Assembly (NCBI RefSeq): GCF_003945595.2
Contig: NW_024104330.1
Location: 550,366-614,365 of the forward strand
Length of the DNA stretch: 64,000 nucleotides
Direction: 5' to 3'
Source of the DNA: Pipra filicauda
Taxonomy: Eukaryota; Chordata; Aves; Passeriformes; Pipridae
How positions within the stretch are numbered: position 1 is the stretch's first letter; every line of letters starts with the position of its first letter. Positions 50,391-62,821 of this stretch are shown here, piece by piece. Below the pieces are notes generated by a model. It was not told the origin of the DNA. It was given only the letters and a program-made list of their open reading frames with translations, and made no database searches. The translations under genes and the position numbers were made by a program.

Positions 50391-51109
50391 CAGGATTACT
50401 TGCTCTACATTCACACCCTGGTTTACCTCAGATTAATCAGTTCCTGCAGCTGACATCCTTGGGCTGCTGCAGTGAATAAGGAAAGCTATTTGCTTTTTCT
50501 ATTTCCTTGCAAAAAGCTACATCAGTGTGCTCTTGCCTAGGGTGCCTACCTTTAGCATAACTGATTCCTACCTGCCTCGTGAATTGCCCATGTATGTTTA
50601 CGCCACTAGCAAGTTTTAGAAATTATGTATACCTTGTTGATGTTCTTTCCCTTGGATAGAAGTTGAGTGAGATTTCGCAGCTCCTGCCTTCCTGGTGGAG
50701 GAAGGGAAGTGACAGGTGTGATTCCTTTCCCCCTGAAACAGTGTGCCCCAGGGGACAGATGGAGTATATTTCTAAATGCAACAACATATCCTAGGAAACA
50801 TAAGTGTTTCCTGGTGGAACACAAAGAAATCTGAGCTTCAGGTAAATTAAAGTCCCATATTCTAACCCATCACATGAATCTGACCACTGTGAATTTAATG
50901 CAATATGCTCTGATATTGGCAACTAGAGGGACACTGGCTTGAGGCATCTTTTGTCATTGATAAATTGCTCCAAGCCCTGCAGACAGCTTCCTGCACTTCT
51001 CACTCTTATGCAAAATAGGACCTGGATATGTTAGTGAAACAAGGCTGGTGACCACAGCTCTCAATCTAGATATAACAGGATTTATATTTCAGGTGGCCTT
51101 GCCATCTGA
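50391..51109. other. Non-coding DNA, no gene seen
   Basis: Unique sequence leading into the CR1 copy. I do not recognise CR1 coding sequence in it. Confidence 0.4.
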
Positions 51110-51330
51110 ACACCTCAAAATATAGGAAACAACATTTTAGTGTGAGGGCAAACAAGGACTGGAACAGGTTGCAAAGAGAGGTTATGGAGTCTCCATCCCT
51201 GGAGATGATTAAAAACAACTGGACATGGCTGTGGATAATCTGCCCTAGTTGTCCCTACTCTGATCATGGGTTTTGAATTAGGCAATCTCCAGAGGTGTCT
51301 TCCAACCTCAGCAATGCTGTGATTCTATAA
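51110..51330 (+). mobile_element. CR1 LINE 3' end (3' UTR)
   Basis: A longer CR1 tail: 'cctcaaaatataggaaacaa', 'aaggactggaacaggttgca', 'gagaggttatggagtctcca', 'tccctggagatgatt', 'aactggacatggctg', then 'atctccagaggtgtcttcca', 'acctcagcaatgctg' and the terminal 'tgattctat'. All blocks are in family order. It starts downstream of the reverse transcriptase frame, so it has no coding capacity. Most differences look like scattered point changes. Confidence 0.92.
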
Positions 51331-53639
51331 AAATATGTTTAAGGTGATTCCAGAGATGAAGGAATCCACATGTGATATCCAGCTGTTCCTTTGAAGAGAT
51401 TCTGGTACCCTGCAGGTCTTGTTTCCTGTTGGCTCACTGCACACAGGTCCCCCTATATCTTAAAGCAGCCCAAATGAAAGTGTACCCCTACATGCTGAGG
51501 GCTCAGTTGTACACTCTGACCAGCATCCCCAGTTAGTTTTGAATGCAGATTTCTAAAGAATCCCATAGGAACATCCTGGAGCTCTGAGTGTAAGGCCTCA
51601 CTTGGGAAAGGATGTGAAGGCTACGGAGGAAGCAAAGACTGCCTCTCTCAGCTCTATGGCTCATCAAACATATTTGGCAAATCTAATTACTGATACTACT
51701 AACAGCAGACTGACTCCTGATAGTTCTTAGATTTGTTTTCTCAGGAAACAAAAATTGCAGAAATATTTATTTAATGAATAAATCGGGGATTAGCCCCCCC
51801 CCCGAAAAAGTCTGTACATTTTTCAGCAATGATTTTAATAAGTTTCTTAAGACACATTAATGAATCTTCTAAGTCACATCACTCAATTCTCACATATTCA
51901 TGTATGGACTTAAACTTTTACTCAAAATGCAGCTGTAAGCAAATATTTCAGATTTAATGTAGAGAGCAATTATTTTTGAAAAAAAACCCTCTATTACGCT
52001 GATTCCTGATTCCTTACCATTCAAACAGGAGAAACAAAGCCTTGAAGTTAGACAATCCAATGCAAAGAGCTTGGATGTTGAATCTTGCTGCTCAGTAAAT
52101 ATTTAAACCCTGAAGAAGCAATACACAGCCAGCAAAGCATCCTTCCTTTTCCATTTTCCCCTCAAATTTTATGTTTCAATGTCCCTAATTATTTTCATAC
52201 TGAATAATTTTGAGAAAACATCGATCTCTTCACCAGCAGTCCACAAATAGAAGGGAAAATAAAATCTGATTTTCAAAAAAAGGGGTATACATTGTACCCA
52301 GCTCTGCAAGATAGCTAATACCAAATGCAGCAGAGAATTCAGGCTTCTGTGGAACAATAGGGAGACGGGGGTAAACTATATTTAACCATATTTATATTCA
52401 CAGTCTCCTGCAATGTGGGAGAAATGATCACTTAAGATCGGGAGAGTAGGCAGAGATATCATAGCCTCTTGTTATCTTGCTCCAGGTAGGATAAATAGTA
52501 GGTACTGAACACAGCTTGGGTAGGCATAATTTTAGTGCTGCAGACAATGAACTATAACCTAATCTTAGGCACACTTCTGCAAAGCCTGGCACCACTGCTG
52601 GGCTGGGGAGCAGGTGTCAATGTATTTGCAACAGCTTTCTGTTGGGAAAAGTTCCATACACTTCAGAAATACTTCCCACACTTCTCCATTAGCCCACGAT
52701 TAAGTGTAAATGCCTATAAGTGCCCCATAAATTTACCATACCTCAAATTTTCTAAATTCTCTGCTTTTAGGTATGTGTGGGATTCTATCAATAGTTTAAA
52801 TTGCACAGGAAAGCGTAAAGCAGATTTATACACACTCCCTTTAAAAGAGAGGACTTCTGGGATAGAAGGATCATTCTTGCTAGGTGCAGCAGTGTCTACG
52901 TGACTGATTTTTCAGTATACAGCTGTTCTTGTATGAAAGGATGTTGAAGCTTAAAAATAGCAAGATATTTTCCCCTTTCTATGTTCCCCTTTCTTTTTGG
53001 CCAGCAGCTGTTTAATGGAAAGCATCACCAGTACACAAGAAAAGACAAATAGGGTTCAATAGTTCAGACTAAAGCCTAGTAGCCTAGTAGCCAGTCTCTG
53101 GTGATGACCAAAAGGACATGCACAGTGAAGAATATAAAACCAAACCAAGCACATTCTTTAGCCTCCAGACATTTTCAGCTTAGGGATTTTCTGGAGAAAA
53201 TTTGTTTTGAACTTGACTGAAAGAAAACCTTTCTAACTCTAGAAACTAATAGAAAATCCACTGGAACCCAAAGAAAAATCCTAGAATGCAACAGTTCCAG
53301 AAAAAAAAAAAAAGCCAAAAACCCCTAATATACGAGTTCAAATGCATCAACATAAATACCTGTAAAGCTGTTCTTTCCCTAGTGGAACCATGCATCAGAG
53401 AACAGCCAAGAAACTTGCTCCTTCTCCTCTGAATATTCATCCAGAAAATAGATGCCTTTGATACCTGGAAGCAGAGCTCTGTCCCCATTCTTTTGCAAGA
53501 TTAGTAAGAAAACTAATTCTGTTTAATTTCTGCAGCTGCTGTTCTGTCTTGGGAAGGGGGTTCTGCTTGCTGTCAAGGCTGCACTGAGAAAGTCTTTAGA
53601 GATACTTTTATTATTTTTATTTTTATTTTTTCTTTAAAG
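51331..53639. other. Non-coding DNA, no gene seen
   Basis: Unique sequence with a C11 run at 51796-51806 and an 8-bp doublet 'cctagtag' near 53076-53093. The 122-codon frame 52535-52903 has no domain. No gene is recognised. Confidence 0.45.
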
Positions 53640-53885
53640 GCCAGCACACGTGCCAAAAGACATTACTGTTGCAGAAAAACTCATCTCTAATATCTGCATC
53701 TTATTCCTAAAACAGTTTAGCTTTTTATTGCCACTGTTTATAGAAAGCCTACAGTAATATAAACAGCGTTCATAAAAGTTGCCAGGTTTTAAGCAGCATG
53801 CTGTGCCTCCACAGCAGTTACAACAATTTCACAAAATAATATCCAATTGCAGTATCTACTGGCAGAAGCACAAATTGTTCTCTTA
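53640..53885. promoter_or_regulatory. Candidate conserved non-coding block
   Basis: Evenly composed, repeat-free stretch with an ACACGTGCC E-box-like site (53646-53654) and several 'taat', 'ttta(t/c)tgcc' and 'tataaac' cores. No frame is maintained. Called only on texture. Confidence 0.17.
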
Positions 53886-56800
53886 GGTTGGACATTGCTG
53901 GAGTAAGATCACATTTGCTAACACTTTTTTTGTTGTTGTTTTCTGGTTTTTGGCAGGATGAAATGTTTCTTTTTCTTTTGCCATGTAAAGAGAAAAGATT
54001 AGGGAGTTATTTGGGCTTGTGCCCTGTTAAGAGAATTATTTTTTTCTTCTTATGATATGGAGCTTAATTATACTTCCCTGCTTGATGCTTGTATCAGAAA
54101 TTCAGCTTCCCACAACTGCATTTCTCCACGGAAGGCATGTAGTGTGTCTAGAGAAATCTGAATTTTTCTCCTTACACAATGCCAAGACTTTGGACAAAAC
54201 CACTTGCTCTCAAGCACTCTAAGGAGCTGCCCCTAAATCAGGATTAAGCCCATTTTCTCTGTAAGCCAAACCATACCCAAAGCAGCTACCATGCTGCAAA
54301 AGTCAGGTGGTACAGGAAAGCTGATAAATCCCTGTCCCATGAGCAAATGCACAGACTAGAAATGAATTTTAGCTTTGATCTGGAGAATGCCTTTTACTTT
54401 GTAATCAGACCACTATGAAACTCCAGCCAGACATCCAAAAACTGGAAAACTTCCCTTTGCCAGTGCTGAAAAAAGACCATCTCCCCGGCCTGTCTCATGC
54501 CCTGTACTCATTCATTTCTAAACAGTACAATAACTCAATATATTCTGTGATTGTGGTCTCTCATATGTGTATTCTGTGGATAGCATAACTGATTCCATGA
54601 CACAAAGGCAATCCCCTGGTCAGTTTTGTCTGGATCTTACTACAAAGCTTCTGAAAACTTTGTGTCATTTGAAGCTTTTGTGCATTCCTGACCTGCCTCC
54701 CTCTTTCAAGAAAAAGCATCACATCCTAAAGTTTACGAAACCACAGCTGTGATCCTTACAAGCAGCCAGAGACATCCCGTTTGAGTACAGCATTGCAAGC
54801 TGAACTGAGTTTTCCCTTTAGGACCAAGATTAGGCTTTGCCGGGAAAAGAGCTCAGTACCTTAAAAAGGACGTGTGCTTTTCTCTGCTTCACACACTGTT
54901 TATGATGGCCTGCTCCGCATCTGGCTGTAGCGTAGAATTTCAAATTTGTTTTTCCTCCAGGGAGCCAGAGTACTAATCTACAGTAACACAGGCTGTAGGA
55001 ATCTAATCATTGTACTGTGACCCCAAATGATCTTGTTATGCATTCAGCTTCTGCCCAGTCTATCTTGTGGATTGACAAAAGTTTCTGCAGTCTGGAGATA
55101 AGGAATGTGGTCGCATCCATTTATTCTTGCTTTACTAGCCTGGAGACAGCAATATATTCCAGTCATTCAGTTGAGAGACTTGCTGATGAGCACGTGGGAA
55201 TATGTGGGAACTAGTGAATTGTGTGCAAAGCCACGTTGTGGCTTTAGTGAAGGGTAAAGCACACCTCTAGAGACGTGCTGCTGACAGAATCAAAAAGGTG
55301 GAGATGGGAGCATAAAGCTTCTTGGGACAAGATATTTGGAGCTAAATAACAAAAGGCAGCACCATCACTCTCAGGGAGATTTCCAGTCAGATGTGAAAAA
55401 ATTTCCTAGTTTACTCACCATTTTCCTTCCCTTATCCCATGGTAGTTTCTTCCTGTAGACTTGGAGGAAACAAGTAAGCTGTGGGGAAAAGAGAAGCTGC
55501 TTGCCATGACATCATTGTCTCCCCTAAAATAGGTCTGCAGTGAATAATAACATGTTTAGACACATGCTTTCAGCTCACTGGCATCTCTATCCCAGGCTGG
55601 GAAAGTCAATTCTACTACAACTTTTATGGACACAACACTGTGAGAGACCTGAAGGAGGCAAAAATCTGCCTCCATTTCTGCTTATTTGGCACTTCCTCAT
55701 ATGTTGGTTTAGGTGATGGTACTGAACTATTAGGTTATATCATGGACTCACCACGTAAAATTCAGTGAGGAGTGAGGGAATGGTCTAGAAATTAAACATG
55801 TTAGATACCTGGGTAATCAGTTTACCTCCCTTCTTTTGAGAGGAATTAGTCTATTGCTCTCTGCAGCCCCAATAGGCCAGGCATGTCCACCAGCCACCTG
55901 TGCAACTGAACAACTCCATGTCAGCTCATAAAAGTGACAGAAAGTGGTGTCACTCATTTAATGCTATCTCGATGTATGTCTCTCAAGCATCACAGCAAAT
56001 CTTTTCCTATCAACGCAGCAACACTTCTCACACTAAGGTCTGTTTAGGTGATTTCCAAAGTCCCAGTAGCTGGCCGGTTTTCCTTTGGACTTCCCAGTAC
56101 ATTTTCTTGTTGCTTCCCCAATGACTCTTGACTGCACTCTGCCTTTTCCATCCACAATTTTCTCAGGAAAGCAAATTGTCTGCCCTGCCCCATATATGTC
56201 CCCATCCTTATCCTATCTGCCACAGATCTGCTAGGATACAGCAAAAAACAAGTAGGTGAAGCAGTGTACAGCTTCACCAAGGTACTCCAGGTAATCTATC
56301 GTATTTTCAGGAGACAAGCCTAATACAGGATGAACTGAGTTACTTTGATTCTAGGTTGGTGCACTGCCAGTGAAATAATTATCATTTAAAGGTTAATTAA
56401 AGAATCTGCCTTTGCAGATTGTGAGGAAGGCACTTAACAGCAGGAACTGAACTCAGGAGTTGTCGGTTTGTGTGCATAATACACAACGTTACAGGCAATA
56501 AAGTGCATACATCTTCCAGCCTCACTTTGATCTCACCCACAATAGAGTAAAGGCCATCCATCCCTGGATTTGGTGGGGCTGTTCTGAATTTACATGTTAT
56601 GCAGTACAGTAGGCCCTGGAAATAAAAATGCTTTGAAGAGATCCATTTCATCATGTCTTTTTATCTGCAGCCCCACACACAGCCTGCTCCTAACACACAA
56701 AGAGTTACATATTTAAGACTCACCAAACTTACCAATCACTCAGCACTGAAAAATGCATTTCTTTATGGTATTCAGCTCTCAAGACCTAGTCAATGACTGG

Positions 56801-57575
56801 AGGACTGGTCTATTACATCTCAGAATAAAGTGTTTACCCAGTCACCGCTACAAGGGGTAAAGCTCATTCCCAAGGCAGCCACAGCTCTGAATCTTCAGCC
56901 TTCAATGCCGTGGTGAAGCTGTACTGCCTGCCCACAGTTCTTCATTTTACTCCCCCACTGACATACATCAGTTTTGCTGCAGCTCTTTGGAATGCCTGTC
57001 TATGCTACATCAAGAAGGACATCATTTTTCAAATAATTTTTTTGGCCTCAATATAGCACCTACAAAACCTCAAGTCCCAAGTCCATGTCGGGCCCAAAGC
57101 TTCACTCCATTCTCATTACATAGCTATACCTTAAGCATTTTGACCCTTTTGTTTTGACATGTTCTATTGGAACAATCAAATATCCATGATGGTCATGGTT
57201 ATTTTAGTTCACATAGTTTGTGCACTACCAAGAGTGATTTATGTGGCTGCCTCTGTCTTTTGTTTTTCTTAAAAGCTATTGGTTTCATGAAAGAGATATA
57301 ATGATAACAGAGGCATCCATCATTTCTTCCTTATTTTCATCAAGATTAAAGTGACATCATTTTAGGATGTGCATGTATTTCACACTGAGAGCATGGAACA
57401 AGCTACCAAAAATTCAGAATATGACAAACCTGCCAAGGGTGGAGGGACAGATTCACCAGACAGCTTGAGTGTTGGAATAAGGGCTTACCTGAGTAGTCAG
57501 CACCCATTTCCCCCCTAAAAATGCCCACCTCTACCATGCTTTTCTACCAGCTCTTCCCAGTGCCACCTCTTGTGC

Positions 57576-57578
<3 letters not shown>
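53886..57578. other. Non-coding DNA, no gene seen
   Basis: About 3.7 kb of unique sequence, mildly richer in G+C than the window average between 54100 and 57000. The frames of 60-85 codons are scattered on both strands and carry no motif. I see no RNA gene and no recognised transposon. Confidence 0.45.

Positions 57579-57612
<34 letters not shown>
57579..57612. repeat. (CA)17 microsatellite
   Basis: An uninterrupted run of 17 CA units (34 bp), bounded by TGTGCCAG and GAGCG. Likely polymorphic. Confidence 0.97.
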
Positions 57613-57615
<3 letters not shown>

Positions 57616-60017
57616 CGTATCATTCAAGGTTTTTGACAATCACGTTTCAAACAGGAGATGGGAGCTGATATGCAGGTGCAGTTTTGCATCAGATGCCAGT
57701 GCCACCTCTCCCACTGATGGTGGCTTACAAATAGGAAATAAACAGCTGAAAATACTGTGAGACAGGGCAAGATGAGTAATCTCAACATGCAGCCTGCGTG
57801 TGAAAAGGAGAAGGGGGGCTGGCAAGTAAGCAGAGTTGTTAAGGGATAAGAGAAAAAATGTCAATTAAGAGAAGAACAAATTAAAGAAAGGGAATCCCAA
57901 GAGTCAATATGAAATAAGGGAAGAAGGGAGAAAAAGCAGTAGGTAAGGACAGGTCCCAAAATAAATTGAAAATGCAGAGGCAACTTTTATGAGGCCCACA
58001 TTCCTAGGGCAGCCACTCAGGGCTTTTCCCTGTTTAACGTCCACTCTGTGTCCTTGGGTTTGGTTTTCTTTGCACACACTTCATTTGATCTCCAGAATGC
58101 TGAAGGTGAGAACTTTTAAAAGAAATGTTGTTGCCAATTTAGAAACAAAGCAGTGATTCTAATGAGCTACCCGAGATATATTTTTACAAAGTCAAACCTC
58201 AAAAGGTTTTATTCGTGTGATGAAGAGAAGACAGATGTGAAACAGGAAAAATCATAAACAACAGCAACAAAAACAAAGCCATTTAGATGGAATCACATAT
58301 TAAAAAAAAAAAAGTGGTATAATTAGATATATATTTTTAAAAACAGGACAGCCTGTATCTTTCTGATAAATACCTGCTGTCTATTGGGAAGGACTTTCCT
58401 GTAGCAGCTACCTAGTATTTCCTTATTCTTATTTTCCTACTGGGAAGCAGCATCAAGGATGTGATGCCCTTATGTTTAGCAAGCATTTAACCAATACATG
58501 TTTAACCATTTAAGAAAAAACATCATAAATAAAATGCTTTGTGTATGAGAATCGTCAGGGAGTAATTAGAACTCTTAATGCCTACAGAATAAATATGACA
58601 TCCTCCTGTTTCAGAATCACTCTAACTCTCCCACAGAGCAGAAATACAGAGGAAGCAATTAAACAGGCAAGAAAAGAAAATAATTTAAAAAAAAGGGGAA
58701 ACACTCCTGAAGTTCAGTCAACAAATTTCATTGTACTTTGGGACTCTGAGATCCCCTAGTGAGCAATGGACCTTTTAACGTAATTGATCTTACTTCAGTT
58801 AAAGAATTCTACTTGGACATCTTTTGACAGTAAACAGATTCAGCTTTGGTTTATCAGTTACCCCACTTGCTCTAAGAAAATTGAAAAAAAAAAAAAAGGG
58901 AAGGAAAAAAAACAAGAAGGAAAACTGAAGGCAAAGCACTTCCAGCATGTCCATAAGGGTTTGGTTGGTTGTTGCCATGAGAGTCTTGGTGTGTAATCAA
59001 TTGGGTACTCACCAGAAGACACTGGAGAAAACACCAAGCTAGAAAGCAGAGATAGAATTGCCTGGGACTTAAACATGGAGAAAATTGAGTCATTCCAGTT
59101 TCATTCACCATTGCTAGTAATGTAATTTGTTGTCTCTTGTTGGTTTTAAAAGAGAAATTTGACAAGATCAGATGGAATTTACAATAAAAACAAACCATCC
59201 ACATTTCATCTGGAAACAGGTACCAAAATGTCTGGGTAATTTTCCCAAATTGTTCTCTCTTATTTCATAAAATGCAATTAGAGCAAGCTTTGCAGATAGT
59301 ATAATTTTCAAAAGTCATTGTTGACATTCCCCCAGGATTTTTAAAAATAATTTAGGACAAAGAGAGAGTATTGTTTCATAGGTCACAGAATGAAATGCCC
59401 TTCTCACACAGATCTCCACCCATTTCAGATCTCCTTGGCAGTGTGACAAAGAAATGCTTCGTACACAACACATCCTGTGCATCACTACAACAGACCATGA
59501 GGGAGTTGCACAAACAGATGATGGGCTGTTACCATGCATTTCCTTTCTTTACAGACAATTCAAGGAGGGAATGCTTTGAAGTTGTAGACATAACAACAAA
59601 ATATATCATAGAAAATCTATAGCATTCGTCAGTCTGCATATTACCTGTTTGTAATATTTATGTTAAAATACAAACAAAAAAGACTGTCTGAATGCAAATA
59701 TATTCTTTTTGTAGATGGAATTGAATGGGCAACCTAGTTTCTTTCTTTAAAAATGGATAATACCAGATGCTTCTAAAGGGACAAACAGCATAACCTTTTT
59801 CAAGAAGTAATCTTGAAAATTAGTTCCTCTCAGCTCAAGCTAGGAGAAACAAAGTAGTCACACACCTATAAACAAAGCTCTCTGGTTCAGAAAAAGCTCA
59901 GTGTGTTTCTTCTTTTATGAAGAAAATGGGATGTATTTGATCTCCAATCATGTATGGGATTAGTTGATTAAAAAAAAAAGGGATGTAGAGAACCAGTGGT
60001 GAGGGGTCTTCTACCTG
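57613..60017. other. Non-coding DNA, no gene seen
   Basis: Unique sequence with a long purine-rich tract at 58881-58932 and a poly-A run near 58301-58312. No exon-like frame is supported. Confidence 0.45.
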
Positions 60018-60102
60018 TTGTAACCACAGCCAAATCACTTCATGTCTTTGTGTCTCAGTTTTGCGGTGGCACAAGACTGCTGTGAGGCTAAAGCTCTTAA
60101 AA
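60018..60102 (+). mobile_element. MIR SINE relic
   Basis: The clearest MIR in the window. 'taaccacagccaaatcactt' matches 'tgaccttgggcaagtcactt', 'catgtctttgtgtctcagtt' matches 'aacctctctgtgcctcagtt', and 'gactgctgtgaggctaaagc' matches 'ggttgttgtgaggattaaat'. The three lie in order, with the 'ccatctgtaaaatgggg' part deleted or decayed. Confidence 0.65.
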
Positions 60103-61358
60103 ACCTGAACTCCTGCTTTTTTGCTAAAGCAGACCTCCATATTCTTCCACAGCTTTTAGCAAACCCTTTACCATTGTTTAGGGGATGAACAGAAGATGAC
60201 ATGAACATCTTGACTTTTCAAATAATTTCTCTTCTGTCCTGGAGCCTGATGAGATTTGTTTGATCCTCCCATTCCAAACATTTAATTTGATGTGTCTGCC
60301 TGTTCTTTTTATCGGTGAAATCAAAAGGAGTTTCAAAGGAAAAATGAGAAAACAAACAGAAAAAAGTCTTGCCAATCATCCTCCCTACTTTGTAGCAGTC
60401 TAATTTGTGACTAAACCTGGTGAAATCCTCATTAAAGAAAATACAAAATGATACCACCTTCTTTTATCTGTGGTGAGACAGAGTGTGGTCTCTGTATTAG
60501 GGAGGTTATTTTCCTCATGTAATCCCTTCACATGGATTCAGCAGACTTCAGTGATTCAATGTTTACATTTTGTCATCTCTAACTAAGCAGAGACTGAGCC
60601 AAGCTAATGTGCAGTGCCCTGTACTGAAGTTAATTTTCAGATCTGGTCTAAGAATGAATGGTTCATTAAAAGGGTTCATTAACTAATTACCACTGTGCTT
60701 TAATATAATGTAATGCAGAAAATTGAAACGATCTATCTAGATTGTTTAATATAATAATTTACATTCCAGAAGTAACAAACTTCATGTTATTTAAATTCAC
60801 AGATAGTTTAAATTTCAGAGAATCTGCAAACACCACTCAAGAAAGAAATAGCAAAGAGTCCTGTGAAGAAGAGTAAAATAAAATACAAAGGGATTCAGCC
60901 CAAGAAATAATGTCACATGCTTATAATACAAACAGGAAATTTATCCAGCATGTACACAGACAGAAGGAAGGAACAACAGGAGTATTCAACGTTACAGAAG
61001 GGTGACCATCCAGCTGAAGCTGTAATTGTATATTGTGCATTGTTTGGGTTCAGAGAAACCACGCTGTGCAGAGCATTGTACAAATGCTTCCCACAAACAC
61101 CACCATCTTCCACTTAACCACCTGCCCCACTCCACTCTGCCTTCTCCCTTTCTTTACTCCTCTACTATTTACTTCTTTTCTCTATTTCATCCCTATAACC
61201 TCACACCAAACAGTGCTATGTCTACTGAGAGCAGCCTGGCAACAAGACAGCTTATAAAACTGCAGACCCAGCTGGTGACCCAGTAAAACATTTGGTGTCT
61301 GGAAATCAGTGTGAACTTTAAGTCAATAAACTACAATCACAAGAGAAAAAAGATTATA
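60103..61358. other. Non-coding DNA, AT-rich motif-dense part
   Basis: Between about 60640 and 60800 the sequence is packed with TTAA, TAAT and ATTA cores, including a near-duplicate 'ggttcattaa' (60660-60669 and 60675-60684). It looks more like conserved regulatory DNA than simple repeat, but there is no direct support. No gene is seen. Confidence 0.35.
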
Positions 61359-61372
61359 ACACACACACACAC
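61359..61372. repeat. (AC)7 microsatellite
   Basis: Seven AC units followed by AGACAAACAAA. Short and of little note. Confidence 0.9.
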
Positions 61373-62795
61373 AGACAAACAAATATTGTACAGTTTAGGG
61401 TTTTTTTTTTTCCTTTTACAGGAAAGGAGTGTGATATGGAAGGATTGAGGGAAGGAATGTGAACATTTGCAATAATATTTTTTGTGTATTTTCCCCATTT
61501 TGAGCTTCAAAGCTACTATTGTGAATAGTTTTGAACATCTCAATCCTGCATCCTAACCACACTATTTTCTCTTTTTTTTTGAAAGGAAATAAAAGAAGAA
61601 AATTAATTTCACAGGTTGATGATTTGACATCAGCTCCATCCCTCCATCTCTATTCTGACATGCTGCTTTAACAGCTAAAACATTCTTGAGCACCTGGTGG
61701 TCTAGCTATCCAGGAACCAGAACCAATTGTTCAGCCCTATTTCCTCAGCAAATGTTACCAATGCTGTCTGTGCATGTGCTTCTCTAACCACTTTTTTAGC
61801 TCTTTGACAACTATCAATCAGATTTGACAGCAGGAGTCCTGATATGAAAATAAACAGTAACAAGTTAAAGGAAAAAGAATTCTACAATTATCTCACAAGA
61901 AAAAAAACCAAAACCATAAAAAGTTTCAACCTCTCAAACCGCACTGGTAATTCAAACATTAATAGTTGACAGCAGGAGAGGTAAACAGATGTTGAAAATA
62001 GCCCATGTGCTGAAAAATATTTAATTAGAGCTCAAGACTTACTAGGGTCTGAAAAAGTTGTACATTAGAACCAAATGCACAGAAATCTGCCTTTATTATT
62101 TCCTCCCCTTGCTTGGCACACTTGGTACCTTTGAGATCTTCACTAAGTTAGAGCTTCTTTGGGCTCATCGGCTTTGCTGGGGTAGCACAAAGTCACTGTT
62201 CAAGCTTCATCAGTTGAGAAGTTCATTACTTTTCAATACAAATAGATACAGAGCATTTTGTCTGACATGTTCTCGAGAAAAAAAAAACACCTCAAGCCAT
62301 TGTTTTTAAGAATATTTTTTCTTTGTTCTAAAATGTGGACAAGCATATAGCTCAGATCATATAGATTTTGCTTGCAAGAGTAGGAGTCTTAGCACTTAAT
62401 CAACTTAGAAGATGTCTTTACATATTACTGCTACAGCTGTTTATTACACTGAAGTCCTCAGATCTTCTGCAGGCATTAATTTTTCAGTAACTCCTTACTG
62501 ATCAAGCAGAATATTTTCCTAATCAGAATGTGGAGTTCTCTTGGCTATACCCTTCTTTCTTGGACTTTTGATACAGCCTATGCTCTACTGAGGAAATTTC
62601 TCTTACTTCTCTTCATGAGTGTGGATGATATGCTCAATACTGAATTAAAAAATTTAACATGGGAGAGGTAACATCACATCTCCAGCTTCAGGGACTGTTG
62701 ACTACGACACAGTTTCACCAGTTGAGCTGGTGATTCCTTCCTACTCTTCAGTCACAGGGATTTTCTCAAAGGCTAACTCAATAGCTAAATATTTT
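61373..62795. other. Non-coding DNA, no gene seen
   Basis: Unique AT-rich sequence with T and A homopolymers of about 10 bases. Nothing is recognised. Confidence 0.45.
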
Positions 62796-62821
62796 AATGA
62801 CATATTTCAATGACATATTTC
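62796..62821. repeat. 13-bp tandem duplication
   Basis: aatgacatatttc is repeated exactly at 62796-62808 and 62809-62821. Confidence 0.92.

Noticed and set aside
54556..54580. 'attctgtgattgtgg' (about 54543-54557) as a fifth CR1 tail
   Set aside because: Only the terminal-repeat-like bases match. The upstream CR1 blocks are missing.
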